Source: Pseudomonas sp. RGM2987 (GTDB taxonomy: Bacteria; Pseudomonadota; Gammaproteobacteria; Pseudomonadales; Pseudomonadaceae). From it: a stretch of DNA of 44,441 bases. The stretch spans positions 1 through 44,441 of the forward strand of contig NZ_JALJDX010000181.1 in assembly GCF_022952855.1 (NCBI RefSeq), written 5' to 3'. Positions 16,556 through 25,673 of this stretch are shown one piece after another. The translations under genes were made by a program, and so were the position numbers. How positions within the stretch are numbered: the first letter of the stretch is position 1; the number at the start of each line of letters is the position of its first letter. The notes under the pieces were generated by a model that was not told the DNA's origin, did no database searches, and worked only from the letters and a program-made list of their open reading frames with translations.

Positions 16556-16927
16556 TCAGACTGCCGCGAACCGCTTATCCAGGTAATCAATGATCACCTT
16601 GGATTCATACATCCAGGTGGTCTTGCCATCTTCTTCGATACGCAGGCACGGCACCTTGATCTTGCCGCCTTGCTCCAGCAGCGTCTGGCGGTCCTGCTCG
16701 TTATTCTTCGCATCGCGCAGCGCCACCGGTACGTTGAGGCGGCGCAGGGTACGGCGGGTTTTCACGCAGAACGGGCAAGCATGGAATTGATACAGCGTCA
16801 GGCCCTGGGCCGCTTGGTCGACCTGCGCCTGGGCTGAAGCCGGGCGTTGTTTCTTGGCCGGACGGGTAATGAAATCGATGAAGATGATCAGCTGGCCCAG
16901 GCCAACCCGAAGTGCTTTGACGATCAC
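16556..16927 (-). CDS. Glutaredoxin-like protein with hydrophobic N-terminus
   Basis: 123 aa. The C-terminal 80 residues are a thioredoxin-fold glutaredoxin/GST N-terminal domain: active site CPFC at 51-54, cis-Pro in KVPCL (92-93) and the glutathione-binding-like YESKVIIDYLD (108-117). Residues 8-20 form a short hydrophobic helix followed by basic residues, so the domain may be tethered to the inner membrane. Start is GTG at 16927 with GAGG upstream. Likely a glutathione-dependent thiol oxidoreductase; partner unknown. Monocistronic and separated from folE by a terminator. Confidence 0.85.
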   Translation of the reverse strand: MIVKALRVGLGQLIIFIDFITRPAKKQRPASAQAQVDQAAQGLTLYQFHACPFCVKTRRTLRRLNVPVALRDAKNNEQDRQTLLEQGGKIKVPCLRIEEDGKTTWMYESKVIIDYLDKRFAAV

Positions 16928-16986
16928 GGAACAAGCCTCGCGGCAGGGAAGAAGAGGGCGCGCAGCTTACCTGATTTTCACGGGCG

Positions 16987-17018
16987 AAAAAAAACCGGCG
17001 ATGGATGCCGGTTTTTTT
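16987..17018 (-). terminator. Terminator downstream of folE, bidirectional
   Basis: ACCGGC (16994-16999) pairs with GCCGGT (17007-17012). Eight A precede the stem (T run on the minus strand) and seven T follow it, so it can work both ways. It ends the folE transcript. Confidence 0.92.
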
Positions 17019-17029
17019 CGAGTGACAGG

Positions 17030-17575
17030 TTACTTGATGAGGCTGAGGAACTCGCTGCGGGTGGCTGCGTTTTCCCGGAACTCACCGAGCATTACCGAGG
17101 TGATCATCGAGGAATTCTGCTTTTCCACACCGCGCATCATCATGCACATGTGCTTGGCCTCGATCACCACCGCCACGCCCAGGGCGCCGGTCACCTGCTG
17201 GACCGCGTCGGCGATCTGGCGGCTGAGGTTTTCCTGGATCTGCAGGCGCCGGGCATACATGTCGACGATCCGCGCCACTTTCGACAGCCCCAGCACCTTG
17301 CCGCTCGGGATGTAGGCCACGTGGGCCTTGCCGATGAAAGGCAACAGATGGTGTTCGCACAGCGAGTACAACTCGATGTCCTTGACCAGCACCATTTCGC
17401 TGTTGTCGGAACTGAACAAGGCACCGTTGGTGACTTCTTCCAGGGTCTGTTCATAACCACGGCAGAGGTACTGCATGGCCTTGGCAGCGCGCTTGGGCGT
17501 GTCGAGCAGGCCCTCGCGGGTAACGTCCTCGCCCAGTTGGCCGAGAATCGCGGTGTAATTCTGTTCCAGAGACAT
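17030..17575 (-). CDS. folE: GTP cyclohydrolase I
   Basis: Zinc enzyme converting GTP to 7,8-dihydroneopterin triphosphate, first step of folate/pterin synthesis. 181 aa, standard length. Zinc ligands are visible as Cys73 and His76 in LCEHHLLPF and Cys144 in KHMCMMMRG; the HHLLPF and [10 protein letters not shown] motifs are intact. The ATG at 17575 ([11 protein letters not shown]) follows AGGTAG; a long in-frame upstream extension overlapping the Smr gene is rejected. Pseudomonas carry more than one folE paralogue; by gene order this is the copy beside the Smr gene (called folE2 in P. aeruginosa annotation as I recall). Followed by a strong terminator. Confidence 0.95.
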   Translation of the reverse strand: MSLEQNYTAILGQLGEDVTREGLLDTPKRAAKAMQYLCRGYEQTLEEVTNGALFSSDNSEMVLVKDIELYSLCEHHLLPFIGKAHVAYIPSGKVLGLSKVARIVDMYARRLQIQENLSRQIADAVQQVTGALGVAVVIEAKHMCMMMRGVEKQNSSMITSVMLGEFRENAATRSEFLSLIK

Positions 17576-17652
17576 GAAACTACCTGTGGGGTTTTTCGCA
17601 AAGGGCAAGGGTACGGTGGCGGACACGGCGCTGCAAGCTCGGCAATCGCGGG

Positions 17653-18210
17653 CTACTCGTCGCGACCTTCCATCATGGTGCGCTTGAGCATCACGTACAC
17701 CGCCCCGGCGCCGCCGTGTTTGGCCTGGCAGGAGGTGAAGCCCAGCACTTGTGGGTGCTGGCGCAGCCAGGTGTTGACGTGGCTCTTGATCATCGGCCGT
17801 TTGCCGTCCAGTCGCACGGCCTTGCCGTGGGTGACGCGCACGCAGCGGATTTCGAATTTGGTGGCTTCGGCCAGGAAGGCCCAGAGGGTTTCCCGGGCTT
17901 TTTCGACGTTCATGCCATGCAGGTCGAGGCTGCCTTCGAAGGGGATCTGGCCAACCTTGAGCTTGCGCATCTGGCCTTCCTGGACGCCGTCGCGGGCCCA
18001 CATCAACTCATCTTCGGGGCCGACGTCGATCACGAACTGATCGGACAAGCCGTCCACAGTGGTGGCGTCGGTGCGCACGGTGGCCGCTTGGCGCAGCTTG
18101 GCGATCTGGGCGCGATCAGCCTTGGGTTTGCCGGTCTCGGCGCGATCGTGTTTGATCGGTTTAACGCCCTGGATCGCACTTTTGAACAGAGAAAAATCGT
18201 CGTCTTGCAT
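17653..18210 (-). CDS. Smr-domain protein (SmrA/YdaL-like)
   Basis: 185 aa. The N-terminal 85 residues are charged; the C-terminal Smr domain has LDLHG at 95-99, THGK at 127-130 and [11 protein letters not shown] at 165-175, the three conserved Smr motifs. Stand-alone Smr proteins are nucleases or nicking enzymes implicated in RNA or DNA processing; the exact substrate here is unknown. ATG at 18210 after GGAGG. It lies 77 bp upstream of folE on the same strand, probably in one transcript. Confidence 0.88.
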   Translation of the reverse strand: MQDDDFSLFKSAIQGVKPIKHDRAETGKPKADRAQIAKLRQAATVRTDATTVDGLSDQFVIDVGPEDELMWARDGVQEGQMRKLKVGQIPFEGSLDLHGMNVEKARETLWAFLAEATKFEIRCVRVTHGKAVRLDGKRPMIKSHVNTWLRQHPQVLGFTSCQAKHGGAGAVYVMLKRTMMEGRDE

Positions 18211-18284
18211 GTCAGCCTCCGCGAAGGCCGGCCAGTTTACCCAACTCCGGCGGGATCAGGCGCGACAAAACGTCGGGTGGCGGC

Positions 18285-18605
18285 TCAGTCGTGCTTTTTC
18301 ATCAGGTGGGGAGCCATGGCCAGCTCCAGGGATTGGCGGGCGCGACGGCGGCAGCGGCGCCAGAGCCAGACGCCCAGCCACAGGACCAGCAGGCCGACGA
18401 CCAGGATAATCGCCGAACCGACCGGGGTGGCATTCAACTCGCCCAGCGCGGGTGGGCGGCCCAACAGGCTGGCGGCACCGGCCATGGCCAGCAGCACACC
18501 GAGCGTTGCCAGCAGCGCAGCGATCGCCGCGCCGATACGAAACCGCCAGTTGCTCTGGCCTTTGGGCCGCAACCGACGTGCGTCAAAACCATCGGATAAC
18601 TTCAT
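18285..18605 (-). CDS. Small two-helix membrane protein
   Basis: 106 aa, no recognised function. Two hydrophobic helices (about residues 24-46, IGAAIAALLATLGVLLAMAG, and 63-82, SAIILVVGLLVLWLGVWLW) are followed by an Arg-rich stretch (RRCRRRARQSLELAMAPHL). Start at ATG 18605 after GAGGAAGG; a TTG five codons upstream is less likely. It sits at the conserved position between the Smr and isochorismatase-like genes. Confidence 0.75.
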   Translation of the reverse strand: MKLSDGFDARRLRPKGQSNWRFRIGAAIAALLATLGVLLAMAGAASLLGRPPALGELNATPVGSAIILVVGLLVLWLGVWLWRRCRRRARQSLELAMAPHLMKKHD

Positions 18606-18703
18606 TCCGACCTTCCTCAATGGGTATCGGCCCTTCGACCGGAAGATGTTCGGGTTGTTCCTGAGGCTAGGGCAATTGCGGCGAATGAAAGGCTTTTGCG
18701 GAT

Positions 18704-18743
18704 GAGCGGCTCCTGCGGCCGCTCACCGAGGGATAATCCCTCG
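18704..18743. other. Two adjacent hairpins between genes
   Basis: GAGCGGC (18704-18710) pairs with GCCGCTC (18718-18724), and CGAGGGA (18727-18733) pairs with TCCCTCG (18737-18743). They lie just past the stop of the isochorismatase-like gene. There is no T run, so termination is uncertain. Confidence 0.5.
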
Positions 18744-18746
18744 AGA

Positions 18747-19337
18747 TCAGATCAAATCGTGCGTCAGGGCCAGGGTGGCGAAGTTGTCCGCCATGATTGC
18801 CATTTCAGTCTGGTGCACATGTTCGGCGCTGAGCACGCCGCCCTTGTGCGGCAGGTCGCGGGTGGCGCAGGCATCTTCCACCAGGGTGCAGCGAAAGCCC
18901 AGGTTCTTGGCCGCGCGCACGGTGGTGCTGACGCTGGAATGGCTCATGAAACCGCAGACGATCAGGTCCAGCGGGCCAAACTCTTCCAGGCGCTTTTTCA
19001 ATTCGGTGCCGTGGAACGCACTGGGCAACAACTTGCCGATAATGGTTTCGTCGCCCTGGGGTTCGAGGCCCGGGATGAACTCCCCGCGTTCGCCTTGTGG
19101 ATCGAACAACCCGCCATGGGTGCCCAGGTGGCGCACATGCACCACCGGCCGGCCGGCCGCACGGGCCGCACCGAGCAATTGCTTGATGTTCGCGACGGCT
19201 GCATCCATGCCACTCAGGGCCAGGGGACCGGCCAGGTATTCTTTTTGGGCATCGATGATGATCAGGGTCGCTTGACTCAGGTTGGCTGCTGCGTAACCAC
19301 GGCCGCTGAGTTGAAACATCGTTTTTGGAACGGACAT
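18747..19337 (-). CDS. Isochorismatase-like hydrolase with Ser at the catalytic Cys position
   Basis: 196-aa cysteine-hydrolase-fold protein. Asp29 (LIIIDAQKEY) and Lys102 (IIGKLLPSAF) of the catalytic triad are present. The third member is not: the segment that in this group reads like GFMTHMCV reads GFMSHSSV here, so Ser135 (codon TCC) replaces the Cys. Cys128 lies seven residues before it and is not in the usual place. Either the enzyme uses Ser, or it is a binding or structural member of the fold; EntB shows that isochorismatase activity does not need this Cys. Start ATG at 19337 after AAGGAG. Divergent from prmB. Confidence 0.88.
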   Translation of the reverse strand: MSVPKTMFQLSGRGYAAANLSQATLIIIDAQKEYLAGPLALSGMDAAVANIKQLLGAARAAGRPVVHVRHLGTHGGLFDPQGERGEFIPGLEPQGDETIIGKLLPSAFHGTELKKRLEEFGPLDLIVCGFMSHSSVSTTVRAAKNLGFRCTLVEDACATRDLPHKGGVLSAEHVHQTEMAIMADNFATLALTHDLI

Positions 19338-19591
19338 TCTGGGGCTCCTTCGGGTGGGGCTTTTGCGACATTCTCCTCTGGCTGAGCGGTTCTGTGAATC
19401 GCTTCCATCGCAGGGGCCGTCGTTGCTGGCCTACAGCCTTGTCAAGATACTCGTCCTGTTCAATAGGTCGGGCAAAAAACGGAGATTTCCTACGGTTGGG
19501 TCGGTGTTTATCTTTCGTCCCTGAGCCCGGTTTGGGTGCTGTCGTGTTTGGCTGCTAGACTCGCCCGTCGATTTTTCTGGAGTTTGCCGCC

Positions 19592-20500
19592 GTGATCACT
19601 TCCCGCCTTCGCACCCTGCGTGACCATATCCGTTGGGCTGTCAGCCGTTTCCATGGGGAGGATCTGTTTTTCGGCCACGGCACCGACAACGCCTGGGACG
19701 AAGCCCGGCAACTGGTGTTGGGCGCGCTGCACCTGCCATGGGAAATTGCCGACAGCTACCTGGACTGCCGTCTCGAAGACGAGGAGCTGGTGCATGTCCA
19801 GCGCCTGTTGCGCCGGCGTATCGCCGAGCGGGTCCCGACCGCCTACTTGCTGGGTGAGGCCTGGTTCTGCGGGATGTCGTTCATTGTCGATGAGCGTGTG
19901 CTGATCCCACGTTCGCCCATCGGTGAGCTGATCGAAAAGCGTTTTGAACCCTGGCTGGGCCAGGATCCAGCACGGATCCTCGACCTGTGCACCGGTTCCG
20001 GCTGCATCGGCATTGCCTGCGCCTACGAGTTTCCCGAGGCCGAAGTGGTGCTGGCCGACCTGTCGTTCGAAGCGCTGGAAGTGGCAAACCAGAACATAGA
20101 GCGCCATGGCGTTGACGAGCGCGTGTTCACAGTCCAGGGCGATGGATTCGAAGGCTTGCCGGGACAACGCTTCGACCTGATCGTGTCAAACCCGCCCTAC
20201 GTCGATGCCGAAGATTTCGCCGACATGCCCCAGGAATACCAGCACGAACCGGAACTGGGCCTGGCCTGTGGCGATGACGGTCTGAACCTGGTGCGCCGGA
20301 TGCTGGCCGAAGCGGCTGATCACCTGACCGAGAAAGGCCTGTTGATCGTCGAGGTCGGCAATAGCCAGGTTCACGTCGAGGCGCTTTACCCGGAAGTGGA
20401 TTTCGCCTGGCTGGAGTTCGAACGCGGCGGCCATGGCGTGTTCATGCTCAGCGCCGAACAATGCCGCCAGCACCAGGCGTTGTTTGCTTCGCGGGTTTAA
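19592..20500 (+). CDS. prmB: Ribosomal protein L3 N5-glutamine methyltransferase
   Basis: SAM-dependent methyltransferase that modifies a Gln of ribosomal protein L3 in the HemK/PrmC family. 302 aa with the helical N-terminal domain, the SAM-binding [10 protein letters not shown] at 131-140, and the amide-binding NPPY at 200-203. The following [18 protein letters not shown] is the PrmB-type substrate loop, which separates it from PrmC. GTG start at 19592. The aroC gene, its usual near neighbour, follows 2.2 kb downstream. Confidence 0.94.
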   Translation: MITSRLRTLRDHIRWAVSRFHGEDLFFGHGTDNAWDEARQLVLGALHLPWEIADSYLDCRLEDEELVHVQRLLRRRIAERVPTAYLLGEAWFCGMSFIVDERVLIPRSPIGELIEKRFEPWLGQDPARILDLCTGSGCIGIACAYEFPEAEVVLADLSFEALEVANQNIERHGVDERVFTVQGDGFEGLPGQRFDLIVSNPPYVDAEDFADMPQEYQHEPELGLACGDDGLNLVRRMLAEAADHLTEKGLLIVEVGNSQVHVEALYPEVDFAWLEFERGGHGVFMLSAEQCRQHQALFASRV

Positions 20501-20532
20501 TTTCCCTGGGACGGTGCGACTGCTTCGCTCTT

Positions 20533-20662
20533 GTGGCGAGGGAGCTTGCTCCCGCTGGGCTGCGAAGCAGCCCTAAAAGCGTCACCGCACCGTTCCAGGA
20601 AAATCGCATCGCTGGAGTTCACGACTGCTGCGCAGCCGAGCGGGAGCAAGCTCCCTCGCCAC
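20533..20662. repeat. REPIN, family B
   Basis: GTGGCGAGGGAGCTTGCTCC at 20533 and the inverted copy ending at 20662, between the convergent prmB and hypothetical genes. Confidence 0.9.
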
Positions 20663-20712
20663 AGGTGTCAACCATGTCCCCGGACCAAACAGGGCTGCGG
20701 TGAGCCCGGCCC

Positions 20713-21501
20713 TTAGTGCCGCGTCGCAATCCAGATCAACAGCCCCGCCTGGAACATGGCAAAAGCCACCAGGCAGGTGATGGTGAAGCGCAGGCCGGTG
20801 TCTTCGCGCTTGAACTTGTTGACCTTTTCTTCCTGCTGCTTGAGTTTGACTTCCTGTTCCGCCAGGTTCTGCTCGGCTTGTTGCAGCATCTGCGCAGCTT
20901 CGAGGATTTCCACGAACTGCAGCTTCTCGGTGTTCCAGTCCCCCACCAGATCGCCAACCTGGGCTGGCTTGACGCTGCCTTTGAGATGCTGGGCGTCGGC
21001 GTACGCCACCTCGAAACCCTGGGCCTTGAGAAAGCGATCACGGCGCAGGCGGGTGTCTTCGTTCAGCGCGTCCTTGTTATTCAGATCCAGGCCATCGACC
21101 CGATAGCCCGACCAGCGTTTCTTGGCCCAGGTGATGCCCTGGGCGGCCAGGAAGCGGCCGATCCCCCGGTTCAGCGGCTCGACTTGCAGGTTGTCCGGGG
21201 AAAAAGACAGGCATTTCTCGACGTGGTCGGCCCAGACATCCAGGTGATTCTGTTCCTTGCGCACCCGCTGGCCCGGCAGTTGGATGCTCATGCGCAGCAA
21301 ACTGCGTTCCTTGCTGTGGCGCTCGGCATAGCTGAACTCGACGAACCGCAGCGGCCGCACGCCGGTGGCGCGGTCAGTCTTGAGCGGCGCCAACCGCAGC
21401 ATCCGATGATGCTCGGCCTGCACATCCGCCCAAGGCAACTCCACAGCGGGCGGAGCCGGCGTTTCGGCAGTGGTGTCGGGTGAAGCTTGAGTGTCAGTCA
21501 T
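20713..21501 (-). CDS. Hypothetical protein with coiled coil and C-terminal membrane anchor
   Basis: 262 aa. N-terminal 25 residues are Thr/Pro-rich; the middle (30-190) is globular and charged. About 200-235 is a predicted coiled coil (AAQMLQQAEQNLAEQEVKLKQQ...), and 240-260 is one hydrophobic helix (FTITCLVAFAMFQAGLLIWIA) near the C-terminus, so it is probably tail-anchored in the inner membrane. It occupies the conserved place of the PA1679-type hypothetical gene. 99 bp after the alpha/beta hydrolase gene on the same strand. No function assigned. Confidence 0.85.
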   Translation of the reverse strand: MTDTQASPDTTAETPAPPAVELPWADVQAEHHRMLRLAPLKTDRATGVRPLRFVEFSYAERHSKERSLLRMSIQLPGQRVRKEQNHLDVWADHVEKCLSFSPDNLQVEPLNRGIGRFLAAQGITWAKKRWSGYRVDGLDLNNKDALNEDTRLRRDRFLKAQGFEVAYADAQHLKGSVKPAQVGDLVGDWNTEKLQFVEILEAAQMLQQAEQNLAEQEVKLKQQEEKVNKFKREDTGLRFTITCLVAFAMFQAGLLIWIATRH

Positions 21502-21600
21502 AACGGCAAAATCCTGTCCAGGCCGGCGGGTCGGCAGCCATTGCGCTATCCGACACCGGTTTATCGGCCGTCTTTGCCAGGACTGGAGGGTTAAAAGAGT

Positions 21601-22554
21601 TTAACGAGCCGCTATCGCGTCAATAAAACCCACGATCCGCGCGCCGAGTTCGGCGGCCAGGGGCAGGTTGGGGTCCTTGTAGGAGGCCAGTTGCCGCTTC
21701 ACGTCGTTGGGTACGATGCGCAGCACATGGTTCATGCCCTCGATCAACGCCAGCTCGGCGTCGGGCTTGGCCGTTTGCAACAGCCGGGCGTCGTCGACGC
21801 TGACCTGGATGTCGCTGCTGCCCTGGACGATCAGTGCCGGGATCTTCAGGGCGGCGAACGCCTGGGCCGGGTCCTGGCGAAACAGCGAGATCAGGTACGG
21901 CTGCACGCTCGGGCGGAAAATCACCTGCAGTTGCGGCGGCACATTCGGGTCGGGCCGGCCGGCCTTGAGGCTGTCGAGCAGCTCATTGCTGCGCAGCATC
22001 AGCGGCGGTGGCAGGCGGCTGCTCAACTGTTGGCGCAATACCTGGTCAATCGGCCGAGCGCTGCCGGACAGCGAAATGACCGCCGCCGCGTTGGCCTGGG
22101 GTGCGGCAAGGCTGGCGATCAACGCGCCCTCGCTGTGGCCCAGCAGGATCAACCGGCCGAGTCGCGGGTCGGCAGCGAGCTTGCGGCTCCAGGCAACGGC
22201 ATCGTTGACGTAGGCCTCGACGCTCAGGTTGCGTTCGTCCGGTGTCGCCGCCAGGCTGGCCGCCACGCCACGCTTGTCGTAGCGCACGCTGGCGATGTTG
22301 TGCCGGGCCAGGACCCAGGCCAGGCGCTTGAGGCTGTCATTGCGCCCGCCCTCGGGGTTGTTTCCGTCACGATCCGTAGGACCCGACCCGGAAATGATCA
22401 GGACAACCGGCACCGGCGTGTCGGACTTGGGCAGCAATAGCGAGCCGAACAGCTCGCCGCTGCCGGTGTCGAGGCTGATGGGACGTTGCAGGACCGTGGC
22501 CTGGGCCAGGCCGGTAAAGAGGGTAAGGCACAGGACAAGCAGCTTTAACATCAT
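21601..22554 (-). CDS. Exported alpha/beta hydrolase
   Basis: 317 aa with a signal peptide (MMLKLLVLCLTLFTGLAQA). The serine-hydrolase fold is clear: oxyanion region LIISGSGPTDRDGNN (53-67), nucleophile Ser141 in LLGHSEGAL, acid in VQGSSDIQVS and the catalytic His in EGMNHVLR. The SGSGPTDRDGN motif is typical of periplasmic or lipoprotein-like hydrolases of the DUF3887/S9-like group. Start at ATG 22554 or the adjacent ATG 22551; the long upstream in-frame extension is antisense to aroC and rejected. Divergent from aroC by 126 bp. Substrate unknown. Confidence 0.88.
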   Translation of the reverse strand: MMLKLLVLCLTLFTGLAQATVLQRPISLDTGSGELFGSLLLPKSDTPVPVVLIISGSGPTDRDGNNPEGGRNDSLKRLAWVLARHNIASVRYDKRGVAASLAATPDERNLSVEAYVNDAVAWSRKLAADPRLGRLILLGHSEGALIASLAAPQANAAAVISLSGSARPIDQVLRQQLSSRLPPPLMLRSNELLDSLKAGRPDPNVPPQLQVIFRPSVQPYLISLFRQDPAQAFAALKIPALIVQGSSDIQVSVDDARLLQTAKPDAELALIEGMNHVLRIVPNDVKRQLASYKDPNLPLAAELGARIVGFIDAIAAR

Positions 22555-22680
22555 CAGGCCATGAGTTGCGAAGGTGCCGGTTGGACTGGCGGGCATCGAT
22601 AAGGTTCGAGGATGAACTACGCGGGGAGCCTGCGTATACTGGCGGCCATTACGAATCGGCGAATTCACGGAGCACCCTGC

Positions 22681-23772
22681 ATGTCCGGCAATACCTACGG
22701 CAAGCTGTTCACTGTCACCACCGCGGGCGAGAGCCATGGCCCGGCGTTGGTCGCCATTGTCGACGGCTGCCCGCCGGGCCTGGAGATTTCCCTGGACGAC
22801 CTGCAGCGCGACCTGGACCGCCGCAAGCCCGGCACCAGCCGCCACACCACCCAGCGCCAGGAAGCCGATGAAGTCGAGATCCTCTCCGGCGTGTTCGAAG
22901 GGCGCACCACCGGTTGCGCCATCGGCCTGCTGATCCGCAACACCGACCAGAAGTCCAAGGACTACTCGGCGATCAAGGATCTGTTCCGCCCGGCCCACGC
23001 CGACTACACCTACCACCACAAGTACGGCGAGCGCGACTACCGCGGCGGCGGTCGCAGCTCGGCCCGGGAAACCGCCATGCGCGTGGCGGCCGGGGCGATT
23101 GCCAAGAAATACCTGGCGAGCCAGGGCATCGTGATTCGTGGCTACATGAGCCAGTTGGGCCCTGTCGAAATCCCGTTCAAGACCTGGGACTCGGTGGAGC
23201 AGAACGCGTTTTTCTGCCCCGATCCAGACAAGGTACCTGAGCTGGAGGCCTACATGGACCAGCTGCGTCGGGACCAGGATTCGGTCGGCGCGAAGATCAC
23301 CGTGGTGGCCGAAGGCGTGATGCCAGGCCTCGGCGAGCCGATCTTCGACCGCCTCGACGCCGAATTGGCCCACGCCCTGATGAGCATCAACGCGGTGAAG
23401 GGCGTGGAGATCGGCGCCGGTTTCGCCTGCGTCGCCCAGCGTGGCACCGAGCACCGTGACGAATTGACGCCGCAAGGTTTCCTGAGCAACAACGCCGGTG
23501 GCATTCTCGGTGGTATTTCCTCAGGCCAGCCGATTGTCGCGCACCTGGCCTTGAAGCCGACCTCCAGCATCACCACGCCGGGACGTTCCATCGACATCCA
23601 TGGCAACCCGGTGGAGGTCATCACCAAGGGCCGTCACGACCCGTGCGTCGGTATTCGTGCCACGCCGATTGCCGAGGCAATGATGGCGATCGTGCTGATG
23701 GATCACCTGTTGCGTCATCGTGGCCAGAACGCCGATGTGCGGGTCGCCACGCCGGTGCTGGGTCAGCTTTGA
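22681..23772 (+). CDS. aroC: Chorismate synthase
   Basis: Converts 5-enolpyruvylshikimate 3-phosphate to chorismate, the last step of the shikimate pathway, with reduced FMN. 363 aa. Signatures: [27 protein letters not shown] at the N-terminus, [25 protein letters not shown] near 112-136, and [13 protein letters not shown] near 270-282. ATG at 22681; the 23-codon upstream extension is not part of the family. Followed after 34 bp by an MFS gene, probably one operon. Confidence 0.97.
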   Translation: MSGNTYGKLFTVTTAGESHGPALVAIVDGCPPGLEISLDDLQRDLDRRKPGTSRHTTQRQEADEVEILSGVFEGRTTGCAIGLLIRNTDQKSKDYSAIKDLFRPAHADYTYHHKYGERDYRGGGRSSARETAMRVAAGAIAKKYLASQGIVIRGYMSQLGPVEIPFKTWDSVEQNAFFCPDPDKVPELEAYMDQLRRDQDSVGAKITVVAEGVMPGLGEPIFDRLDAELAHALMSINAVKGVEIGAGFACVAQRGTEHRDELTPQGFLSNNAGGILGGISSGQPIVAHLALKPTSSITTPGRSIDIHGNPVEVITKGRHDPCVGIRATPIAEAMMAIVLMDHLLRHRGQNADVRVATPVLGQL

Positions 23773-23806
23773 TGGTTGACTGGCCGAGCGCCGTGGCCTG
23801 ACGGGC

Positions 23807-24952
23807 ATGGCGGCATTGCCGTACTGGCGGCTTTCCAGTTTCTACCTGTTTTATTTCGCGCTGCTCGGTTCGACGGCGCCGTTCCTGGCGCTGTATTTCG
23901 ATCACCTGGGGTTCAACGCGGCGCGCATCGGCGAGTTGGTGGCGATTCCCATGCTGATGCGCTGTGTGGCGCCGAACATCTGGGGCTGGCTGGGGGACTA
24001 CACCGGCCGGCGCCTGGCGATCGTGCGCTTCGGTGCGATCTGCACCTTGCTGACCTTTTCGCTGATCTTCATTGATAAAAGCTATGCCTGGCTGGCGATG
24101 GTCATGGCGCTGCATGCGTTCTTCTGGCATGCGGTGCTGCCCCAGTTCGAAGTCATCACCCTGGCCCACCTGAGCGGGCAGGCCGCGCGCTACAGCCAAG
24201 TCCGCCTCTGGGGCTCCATTGGCTTCATCATCACCGTGGTGTTGCTGGGCCGGTTGTTCGAATGGCTGAGCCTGGACATCTACCCGCTGGCGCTGGTGTT
24301 GATCATGGCCGGCATCGTCCTTGCCAGTTTCTGGGTGCCCAATGCCCAGCCGACCCAACCGCCGCGCGTGGCGGGGGACGGTTTCCTGCGGCAATTGCGC
24401 AGCCCCGGCGTATTGGCGTTCTACGTATGTGTCGGCTTGATGCAGGTCAGCCACGGCCCGTATTACACCTTCCTGACCCTGCACCTTGAACGCCTGGGCT
24501 ACAGCCGTGGACTGATCGGCATGCTCTGGGCCGTCGGGGTGGTGGCCGAAGTGCTGGTGTTTTTGCTGATGAGCCGGATCCTGGCGCGCTTCTCGGTGCG
24601 TCGGGTGCTGCTGGCGAGTTTCCTGCTGGCGGCGTTGCGCTGGTTGCTGCTGGGCTCGCTGGCCGAATTTCTCTGGGTCTTGCTGTTTGCCCAGGTGCTG
24701 CACGCGGCGACCTTCGGCAGTTTCCACGCCGCCGCCATTCATTTCGTGCAACGCAGCTTCGGCCCACGCCAGCAAGGCCAGGGCCAGGCGCTATACGCGG
24801 CACTGGCCGGCACGGGCGGGGCCTTGGGCGCGTTGTATTCCGGGTACAGCTGGAATGCGCTGGGCGCCGGTTGGACCTTCAGTCTCGCCAGTCTCGCTGC
24901 CTTTGCGGCAGCCATTATCATCGCGACCCGTATGCAAGAGGACCGGTCATGA
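23807..24952 (+). CDS. MFS transporter, HcaT/LacY-like
   Basis: 381-aa inner-membrane protein with about 12 hydrophobic segments of the MFS_1_like type (HcaT, NupG and LacY relatives). The N-terminus FYLFYFALLGSTAPFLALYFDHLGF and the loop WGWLGDYTGRRLAIVRFG correspond to the family. The 181-ELW-like RLWGSIGF segment (about residues 130-137) is also typical. Substrate unknown. ATG at 23807, 34 bp after aroC. Its stop overlaps an ATG (ATGA at 24949-24952). Confidence 0.85.
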   Translation: MAALPYWRLSSFYLFYFALLGSTAPFLALYFDHLGFNAARIGELVAIPMLMRCVAPNIWGWLGDYTGRRLAIVRFGAICTLLTFSLIFIDKSYAWLAMVMALHAFFWHAVLPQFEVITLAHLSGQAARYSQVRLWGSIGFIITVVLLGRLFEWLSLDIYPLALVLIMAGIVLASFWVPNAQPTQPPRVAGDGFLRQLRSPGVLAFYVCVGLMQVSHGPYYTFLTLHLERLGYSRGLIGMLWAVGVVAEVLVFLLMSRILARFSVRRVLLASFLLAALRWLLLGSLAEFLWVLLFAQVLHAATFGSFHAAAIHFVQRSFGPRQQGQGQALYAALAGTGGALGALYSGYSWNALGAGWTFSLASLAAFAAAIIIATRMQEDRS

Positions 24953-24990
24953 GCCTTCGAACCGTTAATTTGCTGGAGCCATCGTCATGA
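24949..24990 (+). other. 13-codon mini-ORF coupled to MFS and mtnD, possible mtnB remnant
   Basis: ATG at 24949 overlaps the MFS stop (ATGA), and its own stop TGA overlaps the mtnD start (ATGA at 24987-24990). Thirteen codons, MSLRTVNLLEPSS. In other Pseudomonas mtnB lies between these genes. This could be what remains after an in-frame deletion, or simply the mtnD leader; the sequence alone cannot decide. Confidence 0.25.
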
Positions 24991-25532
24991 GCAGCCTGTC
25001 CGTCTATCACGTCTTAAGCCCTGACATTCCGAACAAGGTGTTGACGCATTTCGAGGACATCGCCGCGACTCTGGGCGAAAAAGGTATTCGCTTCGATCGC
25101 TGGCAACCGACGGCGAAACTCCAGGCAGGTGCCAGCCAGGCTGAGATCATCGCGGCCTATCAGGTGCAGATCGGCACATATAAGGCCGAACGCGGCGATG
25201 TCTCGGTGGATGTCATCAGCCTCGACAGTGAATACCCACAAAAAGCCGAATTGCGCGCCAGGTTTCTGAAGGAGCACAGCCATGCCGGGGACGAGACGCG
25301 ATTTTTCGTCACCGGCCGTGGCTTGTTCAGCCTGCACCTGGATGACTACGTCTATGCGGTGCTGTGTGAAAAGAACGACCTGATCACCCTGCCGGCCGGC
25401 ACGCCGCACTGGTTCGATGCGGGTGAACAGCCGCACTTCGTGGCGATTCGCTTGCGCGACGAGTCAAAGGGCTGGGAAGAGCAGTTCACTGGCGATGAAA
25501 TCGCCAGCCGTTTCCAAGGGCTGGACGACTGA
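24987..25532 (+). CDS. mtnD: Acireductone dioxygenase
   Basis: Methionine salvage enzyme that cleaves acireductone to the 2-keto acid of methionine and formate (Fe form), or to methylthiopropionate, formate and CO (Ni form). 181 aa cupin. Metal ligands are all present: His97 and His99 in EHSHAGDE, Glu103 and His141 in GTPHWFD. GGAG lies 8 bp before the ATG. The usual partners mtnB and mtnC are not adjacent, so the pathway is either completed elsewhere or broken. Last gene of the aroC-MFS-mtnD run; REPINs follow. Confidence 0.94.
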   Translation: MSSLSVYHVLSPDIPNKVLTHFEDIAATLGEKGIRFDRWQPTAKLQAGASQAEIIAAYQVQIGTYKAERGDVSVDVISLDSEYPQKAELRARFLKEHSHAGDETRFFVTGRGLFSLHLDDYVYAVLCEKNDLITLPAGTPHWFDAGEQPHFVAIRLRDESKGWEEQFTGDEIASRFQGLDD

Positions 25533-25539
25533 ACCAACT

Positions 25540-25627
25540 GTGGGAGCGAGCTTGCTCGCGAAGGCAGAGTGTCAGGCGATAAATGCGTCAACTGACCCAC
25601 CGCTTTCGCGAGCAAGCCCGCTCCCAC
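25540..25627. repeat. REPIN, family A variant
   Basis: GTGGGAGCGAGCTTGCTCGC at 25540 paired with an inverted copy ending at 25627, directly after mtnD. One of two tandem REPINs. Confidence 0.9.
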
Positions 25628-25673
25628 AGGGATTTGAGTCGTGGCTGGATTAGATGGCAACTCGCAAACCAAT

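Noticed and set aside
22625..22640. GTATAC near aroC as another operator copy
   Set aside because: The context is GCGTATACTG and lacks the TTG/CAA flanks of the set. The same holds for GGTATACAGA near 42163 and GTGTACAGC near 26311.
22555..23475. N-terminal extension of the alpha/beta hydrolase frame
   Set aside because: It is antisense to aroC, and the signal peptide at 22554 marks the real start.
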